Below, piece by piece: positions 8,313-16,199 of a stretch of 64,000 bases of DNA (the first letter of the stretch is position 1; each line of letters begins with the position of its first letter). The notes under the pieces are model-generated. The model searched no databases. It saw only the letters and a list, made by a program, of their open reading frames with translations, and was not told the DNA's origin. This DNA is from CAWIVH01 sp963839475 (GTDB taxonomy: Bacteria; Acidobacteriota; UBA6911). The position numbers were made by a program, and so were the translations under genes. The stretch lies in NCBI GenBank assembly GCA_963839475.1, contig CAWIVH010000006.1, forward strand, positions 124,001 through 188,000, given 5' to 3'.

Positions 8313-10298
8313 ATGGATCCGCTGTCCCGTCGAGAGTTCCTGGGTACAACAGCGCTCAGCTTGGCAGCAGGCGGTTTTCCGACGACCGGAAATTCTCCGG
8401 CAACCCCGGAATGGAATCTGCTGGGTCCTGCTTTTCCACCGGAAAAGCTCGCGGCAATGCTTTTGCCGCGCAGCGAATGGAAGCCGTTTGCGACAGCCTC
8501 CGAGCGGGCGCCCTGGGAAGGGCTGCCTCGCGAAGACCGTGAATCCCTGATCGCCGACGGTGTGCGCAGCCTCAAGACCGGGTGGCCGACCTTGCCGGCT
8601 TCCCTTTTCCTGGAATACGCGCGCATCGGCAACCGCTCCAATTATGAAGGAGTCCGGAATCAGCGGCGTGACAAGCTGCGCGAACTCGCCATCGCCGAAT
8701 GTGTGGAAGCCAAGGGGCGGTTCACGGATGAAATCGTCAACGGGATCTGGACCACCTGCGAGGAAAGCTATTGGGGGGTGCCAGCTCACCTGAACCTGCA
8801 AAAGGCCGGCAGCGGTCTGCCCGATGTCGCCGAACCAACGGTCGACCTGTTCACAGGGGAAACCTCCAGCCTGCTTTCGTGGATCGATTACCTCCTCGGC
8901 CCGCAACTCGAGAGCGTATCGCCGCTGATCAGGCCGCGGATCAGATTGGAGATCGACCGGAGGGTGCTGACCCCCAATCTGACCAGGAACTTCGGCTGGA
9001 TGGGTTTTCAGGAGAATCCCAACCGGCCGGTGCGTCCACCCAACAACTGGAATCCGTGGATTAATTCCAATTGGCTCGCGTCCGCACTGCTGATTGAAAA
9101 AGACGAAAAACGGCGTGTGGCTTCGGTCCATAAAATCCTGCTCAGCCTCGACAAATTCCTGAACGGATACGCGGCGGATGGCGGATGCGACGAAGGCCCG
9201 GGCTACTGGGGGCGAGCCGGCGCTTCCCTGTTCGACTGCCTGGAATTGCTGTACAGCGCCACGGGCGGAAAGCTTGACATTTACGGCGCGCCGCTGGTGG
9301 GTGAGATCGGGCGATACATCTATCGGGCCCAGATCCACGACCGTTATTTCACCAACTTCGCGGACGCCCCGGCGATCGTGCGGCCGTCTGCCGACCTGCT
9401 TTACCGCTATGGGCTGAGGATCAGGGACGAAAAACTATCAGGGCTGGGATCCTATTTTGCGAAACAGGGAGGAGCATCGCCCAGGGGTGACAGCATTCTT
9501 CGGCAGCTCCCCGCTATTTTCAATGCCGCCGCCCTCAGAGCGGCTCCCGCGAGCCAGCCCTTGGTGCGCGACACATGGCTTCCGGGAATCCAGGTCATGA
9601 TGGCGAGGCAAAAAGAGGGCTCGGCCTCAGGCCTGTACCTGGCCGCCCAAGGAGGCCACAACGCTGAGAGCCATAATCATAATGACGTTGGAAACTTTAT
9701 GGTGTACGCCGATGGGCGGCCCGTAATCATCGACATCGGCGTGGAGACCTATTCAGCCAAAACTTTCAGCTCGAAAAGATACGAAATCTGGACTATGCAG
9801 TCGGCCTATCACAATCTCCCCACCATTGACGGAATCATGCAGAAGGAGGGAATCGAATTCGCGGCCAGCCAGGTGGAGTACAAATCGAGTGAAAACGCCG
9901 CACAGCTTGCCCTGGACATCTCCAAGGCCTACCCTACCGAGGCAGGCTTGAATTATTGGACCCGGACCCTGCAGCTGGACCGCGCAGCCAACCAGGTGGA
10001 GTTGACCGATCACTATGGAATCAGGCGGAAACCGAATGAGATCATGTGGACCTTCATGACTCCCTGCAAGGTCCAGGAGATATCAGCCGGTGTGATTCAG
10101 TTCGGGAACGACGAATTTAGTTCGGGCACAGTCCGGCTCGCTTTCGACGGCAAATCCTTGACCCCTTCCATTGAAGAGATAGAGGTAAAGGACAGCCGAT
10201 TGCGAAGTTCGTGGGGTGATCGATTATACCGGATTCTGCTCAAGGCCCGGAATCCCGCCCCGGAAGCAACCTTCGAATTCCGGATGGTGCAGAAATAG
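8313..10298 (+). CDS. Tat-exported heparinase II/III-like polysaccharide lyase
   Basis: 661-residue exported protein. ATG 8313 begins a twin-arginine-type leader (SRREFLGTTALSLAAGGF). Upstream in-frame codons overlap the aldolase gene and are not used. An (alpha/alpha) toroid-like region occupies the first half (WGRAGASLFDCLELLYSATGG). The C-terminal half has the heparinase II/III beta-sheet domain with SHNHNDVGNFMVYADGRPV and, downstream, DHYGIRRKPNEIMWTFMTP. Such enzymes cleave uronate-containing polysaccharides by beta-elimination. The 14-base gap after the aldolase gene indicates one operon. The polysaccharide is unknown; alginate-, heparin- or pectin-like substrates are all possible. Confidence 0.85.
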   Translation: MDPLSRREFLGTTALSLAAGGFPTTGNSPATPEWNLLGPAFPPEKLAAMLLPRSEWKPFATASERAPWEGLPREDRESLIADGVRSLKTGWPTLPASLFLEYARIGNRSNYEGVRNQRRDKLRELAIAECVEAKGRFTDEIVNGIWTTCEESYWGVPAHLNLQKAGSGLPDVAEPTVDLFTGETSSLLSWIDYLLGPQLESVSPLIRPRIRLEIDRRVLTPNLTRNFGWMGFQENPNRPVRPPNNWNPWINSNWLASALLIEKDEKRRVASVHKILLSLDKFLNGYAADGGCDEGPGYWGRAGASLFDCLELLYSATGGKLDIYGAPLVGEIGRYIYRAQIHDRYFTNFADAPAIVRPSADLLYRYGLRIRDEKLSGLGSYFAKQGGASPRGDSILRQLPAIFNAAALRAAPASQPLVRDTWLPGIQVMMARQKEGSASGLYLAAQGGHNAESHNHNDVGNFMVYADGRPVIIDIGVETYSAKTFSSKRYEIWTMQSAYHNLPTIDGIMQKEGIEFAASQVEYKSSENAAQLALDISKAYPTEAGLNYWTRTLQLDRAANQVELTDHYGIRRKPNEIMWTFMTPCKVQEISAGVIQFGNDEFSSGTVRLAFDGKSLTPSIEEIEVKDSRLRSSWGDRLYRILLKARNPAPEATFEFRMVQK

Positions 10299-10308
10299 CC
10301 GCGCCGAA

Positions 10309-10345
10309 AGGTTCTGGAACCGCCAGGTCGCCAAGACCGCAGAGC
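10309..10345. repeat. Partial copy of the AACCGCNAAG intergenic repeat family
   Basis: The short gap between the convergent heparinase-like gene and pheA contains GGAACCGCCAGGTCGCCAAG followed by ACCGCAGAG. It matches the arm sequence of the larger copies near 3.2 and 47.0 kb. Only a single arm is visible. Confidence 0.45.
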
Positions 10346-11437
10346 CTACTTGCCGGCAGTGCTGTCGGCTTCAGGATAGCAACCCAGGAACTTGTAGAGC
10401 GGCGTCATCCGCTGCACATTCGTCAGTGCGGCCTGAACCGCCGGATCGCTGTTGGAACCGTGAAAATCGACGAAGAACAGGTAGTTGCCCGGATCGTCGC
10501 GGTTGGGAACGGATTCTATCCGGCTGAGGTTGATGCCCTGGTCGGCAAATTCCTTCAGGATCCGGAAGAGCGCCCCGGCCTTATCTTCGGTGGCAAAAAT
10601 AATGGAGCATTTGCCACCGTGATTTCCCCCTTTTTTGGAAAGGATCAGGAACCGCATAAAGTTCCTGGGATGGTCTTCGATCCCTTCGTCCAATATCGCG
10701 AGGTTGTAGAATTCCGCGGCGAAGCTGCTGGCGATGGCCGCGGCCCCGCGGGGGCGCTCGCGGAGTAGCATCTTGGCAGCCCCGGCCTCATCGTAATAGG
10801 GCCGGCCTTCCATTTCTTTGCGGGCCAGGTAATCCTGGCATTGCGAAAGCGCCAGGCGGCTCGAATAGACAATGCGAATGTCATCGGCGCTGGTGCCGGG
10901 CAGAGCGAGGAGGCAGTACCGGATCGGGATTTTCACTTCCCCATGGATCTGGAGGTCCCGGTCCACCAGGAATTCGTGGACGTCGGGCATGGTTTCCCCG
11001 AGGGTGTTTTCAATCGGGACGATCCCGTAATGCAGGAGGCCCGAATCGACTGCTTCGAACACCTCGCGATATTCGTCGCAGCTAATGCAAATCAGGGACG
11101 GATCGAAACGGACTGCGGCGACTTCCCCGAATCCGCCGTGCTCGCCCTGGACTCCGATCAGCTTCAATTCCTCGGCCTGGAGCCGCTTCCCTTCCGAAAT
11201 GATCTGTTGAAAAAGCCCCTTGCAGAAATCGGGCTCGATCAGCCCCTGGGAATGCTTTTGGATGTATTCCGTGACCTCACCTTCCCTCTTTATGTCAGTG
11301 ATTCCGGTTTTGAACTTCTTGGTTCTGAGGGAATACTCCATCCTGCTGTTGAGCAGCTTGAGGATTTCGAAGTCAATCATATCGATCTTTTTGCGAATGT
11401 CGCTAAGGTCCATGCGTCGCTGCCGCTCCGATGACAT
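10346..11437 (-). CDS. pheA: P-protein-like chorismate mutase/prephenate dehydratase, divergent
   Basis: Bifunctional phenylalanine-biosynthesis protein of 363 residues. Order: AroQ chorismate mutase helices (MDLSDIRKKIDMIDFEILKL, about 9-90), prephenate dehydratase domain (IGVQGEHGGFGEVAA at 94-108; PIENTLGE at 141-148), and ACT domain (about 275-350). Several landmarks differ from textbook forms: the TRF triad expected after HPRN reads MRF (261-263), so the catalytic threonine position is Met, and the ACT ESRP motif reads ESVP. The start at 11437 is uncertain; ATG 11413 (MDLSDI) better fits the mutase N-terminus and has GGAG upstream at a long spacing. Stand-alone gene, convergent with the heparinase gene. 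Confidence 0.85.
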   Translation of the reverse strand: MSSERQRRMDLSDIRKKIDMIDFEILKLLNSRMEYSLRTKKFKTGITDIKREGEVTEYIQKHSQGLIEPDFCKGLFQQIISEGKRLQAEELKLIGVQGEHGGFGEVAAVRFDPSLICISCDEYREVFEAVDSGLLHYGIVPIENTLGETMPDVHEFLVDRDLQIHGEVKIPIRYCLLALPGTSADDIRIVYSSRLALSQCQDYLARKEMEGRPYYDEAGAAKMLLRERPRGAAAIASSFAAEFYNLAILDEGIEDHPRNFMRFLILSKKGGNHGGKCSIIFATEDKAGALFRILKEFADQGINLSRIESVPNRDDPGNYLFFVDFHGSNSDPAVQAALTNVQRMTPLYKFLGCYPEADSTAGK

Positions 11438-11517
11438 TGTTAATTATCAACTGCCGATGAAATCCTCCCCGGAAAAAGCCCGGTTTCCGCTTCTAGTATA
11501 CATGTTCCGGATTTTCA

Positions 11518-11619
11518 CAGAATTGGTCATTTGTCATTGGTCATTTGCCATTTGACGATTTGAAACTGGCTGGTTTCAATGACCAATGGCTGATGACCAA
11601 TGAGAAATGACAAATTCTG
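11518..11619. repeat. Long inverted repeat built from TGACCAATG units
   Basis: Two arms of about 40 bases pair imperfectly around a loop of about 20. The left arm starts CAGAATTGGTCATTTGTCAT (11518 to about 11557). The right arm (11578-11619) reads CAGAATTTGTCATTTCTCAT in reverse complement. Each arm itself contains repeated TCATTGGTCAT units. It lies just upstream of pheA on the opposite side from the small secreted-protein gene, in a 525-base intergenic gap otherwise without recognisable genes. It could form a long hairpin in either transcript. Confidence 0.75.
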
Positions 11620-11962
11620 CCCAATCCAACCCGGCTTGTGGTTTTCTAACGGGAGGAAATGCGGCTCTGTACCTATAAAATCGATTACTAAGCGCCTGCA
11701 GGCACATGGGTATGGAGGAAATGGACCAACTCCCCTTCCCTGGGAGCAGTCGCCTGGAAACCGGCAGGAGAGTCTGGGAAATATTGTTTTTTTAATAACT
11801 TTACTGAAACAATCGAGGGGGTCGAGCGGTATTTAATCTCACCGGCTCATGCTATGCGCGCCCGTTTGCCATGGGAGCAAAAGCAGCGCCAGGAGAAAAA
11901 TCAGGTTGGAACGAACCCTCCGTCCAGTGATTTTGCCGGGCGGTTCTTGTGGAGAGGAAAAA

Positions 11963-12340
11963 ATGAAGATTCGCAGCATTATTCTGGTTTTGGCCTTGAT
12001 GGGCCTTATGGGAATGGTGGCCATGGCTGCCAGCATCGATGGAAAGTGGAAATCCGAGATGCCGGGACGCGACGGCACGCCGCAGACGACTACTTACACT
12101 TTCAAAGCCGATGGCGACAAACTGACCGGCACAGTGACCGGTCGGGGCGGCGAGACCGCCATCACCGAAGGCAAAATTAGCGGTGATGACATCTCTTTCG
12201 TGGTCGTGCGCAATTTCGGCGGCGAGGAAAGAAAAATCCAGTACAAGGGGAAGGTTAGCGGCGACGAAATCAAGATAACCATCCAGATGGGCCCCGACAT
12301 GCCCGCGCGCGAAGCGTTGGCCAAGCGGGTAAAAGAGTAA
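11963..12340 (+). CDS. Small secreted protein, lipocalin-like beta-strand repeat
   Basis: 125-residue protein with a signal peptide (IILVLALMGLMGMVAMAA) and a short all-beta mature region. Repeating strand patterns such as GDKLTGTVTGRGGE, EGKISGDDISFVVVRNFGGEE and GKVSGDEIKITIQMG are visible. Proteins with this G-D-x-I/L-x-G alternation are frequent in Acidobacteriota, with no assigned biochemical role that I can state. ATG 11963 is chosen for the signal peptide and the upstream GGAGAGG; the frame is open about 38 codons further 5'. It is followed by a clear terminator and appears monocistronic. Confidence 0.8.
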   Translation: MKIRSIILVLALMGLMGMVAMAASIDGKWKSEMPGRDGTPQTTTYTFKADGDKLTGTVTGRGGETAITEGKISGDDISFVVVRNFGGEERKIQYKGKVSGDEIKITIQMGPDMPAREALAKRVKE

Positions 12341-12357
12341 GCCTGGCCTGGAGTTAC

Positions 12358-12412
12358 AAAAAGGCGCTGGCTCGCCAGGGAATTCTGCCTTGGGGGGAAA
12401 GCGCCTTTTTTA
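12358..12412 (+). terminator. Rho-independent terminator after the small secreted protein
   Basis: AAAAAGGCGCT pairs with AGCGCCTTTTT across an interior that contributes further pairing. The A-tract before and T-tract after make it potentially bidirectional. It lies 18 bases after the stop codon of the 11963-12340 gene. Confidence 0.8.
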
Positions 12413-12521
12413 TTCATGGGACCGAATTCCGCCCTCGTGCAATCGGATTCAAAGATTTTTGCCCGATTGAGGGTCTTGCGGATTAGGCTTTGCTCGCATA
12501 GAATGTTGATCTACCTATTGG

Positions 12522-12597
12522 GGCGCCGTACCCAAGTGGCTAAGGGAGAGGTCTGCAAAACCTTTATGCAGCGGTTCGAATCCGCTCGGCGCCTCCA
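12522..12597 (+). tRNA. tRNA-Cys (anticodon GCA), CCA encoded
   Basis: The cloverleaf folds by eye: acceptor GGCGCCG pairs with CGGCGCC, discriminator T at 12594, then encoded CCA at 12595-12597. The T arm is AGCGG-TTCGAAT-CCGCT. The anticodon loop around CTGCAAA gives GCA, which reads UGC/UGU cysteine codons. The D-arm region has CCAAGTGGCTAAGGG. Seventy-three bases without CCA, a normal size. Confidence 0.93.
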
Positions 12598-12824
12598 CCT
12601 CCCTCAATGGCTTATAGCAGTTTCCTTCCCCCGCGTCCTGAATCGCTTTCAGCACGATAGTGGTTGTTCCGACTCCCGAATGGGTCCCAAGCAGAATCAA
12701 GTGGGATCTTACGTCCAGACCGGTTTCCGGTCCATTACATCCAAGGCAGTGGCGTTCCGAAGTCTGGACCGGCACGATCCATCCGGATGCAACTTCCGGG
12801 GCATGTCGAAGTTTCCCTTGAATC

Positions 12825-13535
12825 CTAAGGCGTCGCAGAGAGCCAGACCTTGATGGTCCACACCACCACAACCGTGAGGGCGACGAAGAGCAAAACAACC
12901 CCGATCATCCAGTATTTGCGCTGCGCTTCGATGCGCTCTGTTTGTTCGGTGATCTGAGATTCCAGGTCGTGCAGTGCCGCTAAGGCGCGCTGGACCATCG
13001 GCAGATGACCCAATCGGAAGATGGCATAGCTGCCGAAGGTCAGCCCCGTGGACACGGCGACAAACTCGATCACATTGTCTATGCGATAACCACCCCTTTG
13101 GTTCTCCAACCAAACGGGGACGCAAAACGAGAAAATCCAGACCGTGAGCGCCCAACCCCAGAGCCACCATTCGAACGTGCCGTGAAAAAAACTCAGCTGT
13201 TTCCGTACCAGGAGGGCCACGTTCTCGTCGGGATCGGCGAGCGTCCGCAACTCACGGAACACTCGTAAGCCGAGGACGAAGAGGCCCAAGGTGCACACGG
13301 TCAATCCGGCGTGCACCGCCAACCAGCCGCGATGAGACACGGAGCCCGCGAGGTTCAGGACGTTGAAGATCTCGGCGACTGCCAACATGACGAGGAATGT
13401 CCAGAGATTGACGCGCAGCATGGGCCATCCGCATCGCACGCTCTTCTCCAGGATACGGTTGATCATGTTCCCATCCAGCTTCAGTTCCTGTTGTTTGCCC
13501 TTGTTCCAGAGCGATTGAATCTGTTCGTCGTTCAT
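12825..13535 (-). CDS. Four-helix membrane protein co-translated with ECF sigma factor
   Basis: 236-residue integral membrane protein. An N-terminal cytoplasmic stretch of about 40 residues (MNDEQIQSLWNKGKQQELKL) is followed by four hydrophobic segments (about 45-65, 70-92, 120-140 and 212-232), with a predicted coiled/helical stretch around ALHDLESQITEQTERIEAQR before the last. Its ATG overlaps the sigma-factor stop as ATGA, so the two are translationally coupled. That position is where anti-sigma factors normally sit, but no HxxxCxxC zinc anti-sigma motif is visible. Role as regulator or target of the sigma factor is inference; I do not recognise a named family. Confidence 0.75.
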   Translation of the reverse strand: MNDEQIQSLWNKGKQQELKLDGNMINRILEKSVRCGWPMLRVNLWTFLVMLAVAEIFNVLNLAGSVSHRGWLAVHAGLTVCTLGLFVLGLRVFRELRTLADPDENVALLVRKQLSFFHGTFEWWLWGWALTVWIFSFCVPVWLENQRGGYRIDNVIEFVAVSTGLTFGSYAIFRLGHLPMVQRALAALHDLESQITEQTERIEAQRKYWMIGVVLLFVALTVVVVWTIKVWLSATP

Positions 13536-14056
13536 ATGAACGCCTCCTCACCCAAGCCCTTTGCTTCCAGCGCGTGACGGAGGCGCTCTTTCAAGCGCAC
13601 GAGTCGCACGCTCACGTTGCTCCGGCTTATGCCCGTGATTTCGGAAATTTCATCGTAACTTCTTTCCTCAAGGTGGAGCAGCACAATGGCGCGATCCAGG
13701 GACGGCAGTTCCTGGATGCATGCCCGTAGCAGCGCAACGTCTGGTGCGGGGGACCGTGTCTCGACCGCCATGCTGCCGAGTTCCGCTTCATACCCATGAG
13801 TGAGGTCGGGCCGCCGAGCAGCGCGGCGCCGCTCGATCAAGGCGGTATTGAGCGCCACTTTGTACATCCAGGTTGTGAAACTGGATCGCTCGCGGAACGA
13901 AGCACAGGAGCGCCAGAGTTGCAGCACCATTTCCTGAAACAGATCCTGGCGGTCCTGGATGCTCCTGCCGTATACTGAGCAAATACGGTGAAGGATGCCC
14001 TGGTGGGCTTCCACCAACTCCACGAACTGCTGTCGGGTCATCTGGCTCGTTTGCAT
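13532..14056 (-). CDS. ECF-type RNA polymerase sigma factor
   Basis: 174-residue sigma-70 family factor with regions 2 and 4 only. Region 2 is DRQDLFQEMVLQLWRS followed by FRERSSFTTWMYKVALNTAL. Region 4 is LDRAIVLLHLEERSYDEIS with the helix-turn-helix SEITGISRSNVSVRLVRLKE. ATG 14056 is selected because AGAGG lies 5 bases upstream and homology begins there; an upstream in-frame extension to 14170 lacks similarity. It heads a two-gene operon with the membrane protein and is divergent from korA across about 290 bases. Target promoters and inducing signal are not visible. Confidence 0.9.
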   Translation of the reverse strand: MQTSQMTRQQFVELVEAHQGILHRICSVYGRSIQDRQDLFQEMVLQLWRSCASFRERSSFTTWMYKVALNTALIERRRAARRPDLTHGYEAELGSMAVETRSPAPDVALLRACIQELPSLDRAIVLLHLEERSYDEISEITGISRSNVSVRLVRLKERLRHALEAKGLGEEAFI

Positions 14057-14346
14057 TGCTGCCTCTACGTAGTTCTCGCACAGGTTAGTTGCCGACCATA
14101 CAGGAAAACTACACCTCCACTGATATGCACTCAATATTCGCCGAATTTTGAGCACTTGAACCTCATTCATTCGGCCACATTAAGTCCGGCCGCCAGCCAG
14201 AAGTGCACAGTGAGATTTGGACGGAGTCGGCATAGATGGTAAGATTTTTTCAAAGCAAAAGGCTCAAGTCCGGCTTGCATGCGAAATGAAATGGCTCGCT
14301 CAAAGAGCGCCACTCCAATCCCGAATCAGCGCAAAAAGGGACTTTG
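14057..14346. other. Divergent intergenic region, ECF sigma / korA
   Basis: About 290 bases that must hold promoters for both directions. A short stem CGCTC-AAA-GAGCG is present near 14300. No riboswitch consensus or long palindrome was recognised. Confidence 0.4.
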
Positions 14347-16197
14347 GTGACTATGCAAAACTCGATCGAAGCTGAGCAGGAAAAGTCAGACAATATACAA
14401 ACTCCTGTCGTTAATGATTTCACGATTCAGGTGGCTACGGTCAACGGATCGGGCAGTCAATCGGCCAATAACGTGCTGATGCGATCGATTTTCCGCATGG
14501 GGGTGCCGGTCAGCGGCAAGAACCTCTTCCCTTCAAACATCTCGGGTCTGCCCACATGGTTCACAATCCGGGCGAACAAGAACGGCTATCTCGCACGCAA
14601 AGCAGAAATTGATTTCGTGGTGGCCATGAATCCGCAGACCGCCCGCGAAGATGCCCTGTCCGTGGTGCGGGGCGGGGCGCTGCTGGCTGATGCGGCACTG
14701 GGATTGAAAAACCTGAGAAGCGACATCAGCTGTTATGAAGTCCCATTTTTAACCCTCGCTTCCCAGGTCAGTCCTGATTCCAAGCTGCGCAGGCTGCTCT
14801 CGAACATGATTTATGTCGGCGTTGTGGCACAGCTTCTCGGGATCGACCCCGCAGAGGTGGAAAACGCGATCCGGAAGCAATTCGCCGCCAAACTGAAAGC
14901 AGCCGAAGTCAACATCAAGGCGATGAGGCTGGGGATTGAGTTCGCTCAGGCCAACCTGGTCAAGAGCGATCCTTTTAAAGTGGAGAGGATGGAGAAGACC
15001 CGGGGCATGGTCATTATCGACGGCAATGCGGCGGCTGCGCTGGGCGCGGTGTTCGGCGGATGCACGGTCGTCACCTGGTATCCCATTACTCCTTCGACTT
15101 CTCTTGTAGAGCAGATGATCGCCTATATGAAGAAGTACCGGATCGATGGCGCTACGGGCAAACCCACCTATGCTATCGTGCAGGCGGAAGACGAACTGGC
15201 TGCAATCGGCATGGTCATCGGCGCCGGATGGGCCGGCGCCCGTTCCATGACCGCCACCTCGGGACCGGGCATCTCCCTGATGTCCGAATTTATCGGACTT
15301 GCCTATTTTACCGAAGTGCCGGCCGTCATCTGGGACGTCCAACGCGTAGGCCCTTCCACCGGACTTCCAACCCGGACGAGCCAGGGCGATATTCTCTCGA
15401 CCCAACTGCTGAGCCACGGCGACACCAGACACATCATGCTCATCCCGGCTACCGTAGAGGAGTGCTTCCGCTTTGCCCAGGAGGCCTTCAACCTTGCCGA
15501 ACGGTTCCAGACTCCGGTTTTCTGCATGAGCGATCTGGATCTGGGGATGAACAACTGGATGGCGGAACCGTTCAAATACCCGAGCGATATTCCGATCGAG
15601 CGCGGGAAGGTTCTTTCCGCGGAGGATCTGGCTAAACTTGGCGGTTTCGCCCGCTATTCGGATATCGACGGCGACGGCATCCCGTACCGCACCCTCCCCG
15701 GCACCCCTCACCCATCCGCAGCCTATTTCACACGCGGTAGCGGGCACAACGAGCGCGGCGACTACACGGAGCGTCCGGAAGATTACGTAAATCTGATGGA
15801 CCGGCTGGCACGGAAAATCGATGGCGCCCGTTCTGCCGTTCCGGCGCCCATTGTCGAAAGCGGCAAAGGCGCGGAGATAGGAATCATTGCTTACGGCACG
15901 ACCCACCATGCGATCGCCGAGTGCCGCGATCAGCTTGTCGCAGAAGCCGGCATTGCGACCGATTATCTGCGGATCCGCGGCATGCCGTTCAACGCCGATA
16001 TAGGGTCCTTCCTCTCCGGGCACCGCCGCGTCTATGTCGTGGAGCAGAACCGGGACGGGCAGATGCGCAGCCTGCTGGCGCTCGATTATCCGCAGATGTC
16101 CACCCGGTTGCGCACGGTGCTTCATTACACCGGTATCCCCATCGACGCCCGCACCATAACCCAAAGCATAATCGCGCAGGAAAAGGAGAGCCAGTAA
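14347..16197 (+). CDS. korA: 2-oxoacid:ferredoxin oxidoreductase alpha subunit (gamma-alpha fusion)
   Basis: 616-residue subunit of a CoA-dependent 2-oxoacid (probably 2-oxoglutarate) ferredoxin oxidoreductase. The N-terminal gamma domain (about 20-190) is fused to the alpha/pyrimidine-binding domain beginning near residue 220 (NAAAALGAVFGGCTVVTWYP, then ITPSTSLVEQMIAYM), with GWAGARSMTATSGPGISLM following. The fused arrangement and length resemble the two-subunit KorAB enzymes that work in oxidative or reductive TCA metabolism. GTG 14347 is preferred: AGGGA ends five bases upstream. TTG 14344 or ATG 14353 are alternatives. korB follows after two bases. No ferredoxin or delta-subunit gene lies next to it. 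Confidence 0.92.
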   Translation: MTMQNSIEAEQEKSDNIQTPVVNDFTIQVATVNGSGSQSANNVLMRSIFRMGVPVSGKNLFPSNISGLPTWFTIRANKNGYLARKAEIDFVVAMNPQTAREDALSVVRGGALLADAALGLKNLRSDISCYEVPFLTLASQVSPDSKLRRLLSNMIYVGVVAQLLGIDPAEVENAIRKQFAAKLKAAEVNIKAMRLGIEFAQANLVKSDPFKVERMEKTRGMVIIDGNAAAALGAVFGGCTVVTWYPITPSTSLVEQMIAYMKKYRIDGATGKPTYAIVQAEDELAAIGMVIGAGWAGARSMTATSGPGISLMSEFIGLAYFTEVPAVIWDVQRVGPSTGLPTRTSQGDILSTQLLSHGDTRHIMLIPATVEECFRFAQEAFNLAERFQTPVFCMSDLDLGMNNWMAEPFKYPSDIPIERGKVLSAEDLAKLGGFARYSDIDGDGIPYRTLPGTPHPSAAYFTRGSGHNERGDYTERPEDYVNLMDRLARKIDGARSAVPAPIVESGKGAEIGIIAYGTTHHAIAECRDQLVAEAGIATDYLRIRGMPFNADIGSFLSGHRRVYVVEQNRDGQMRSLLALDYPQMSTRLRTVLHYTGIPIDARTITQSIIAQEKESQ

Positions 16198-16199
16198 CG

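Noticed and set aside
14171..14346. Possible riboswitch upstream of korA
   Set aside because: Only a 5-bp stem was found; none of the conserved riboswitch cores could be matched.
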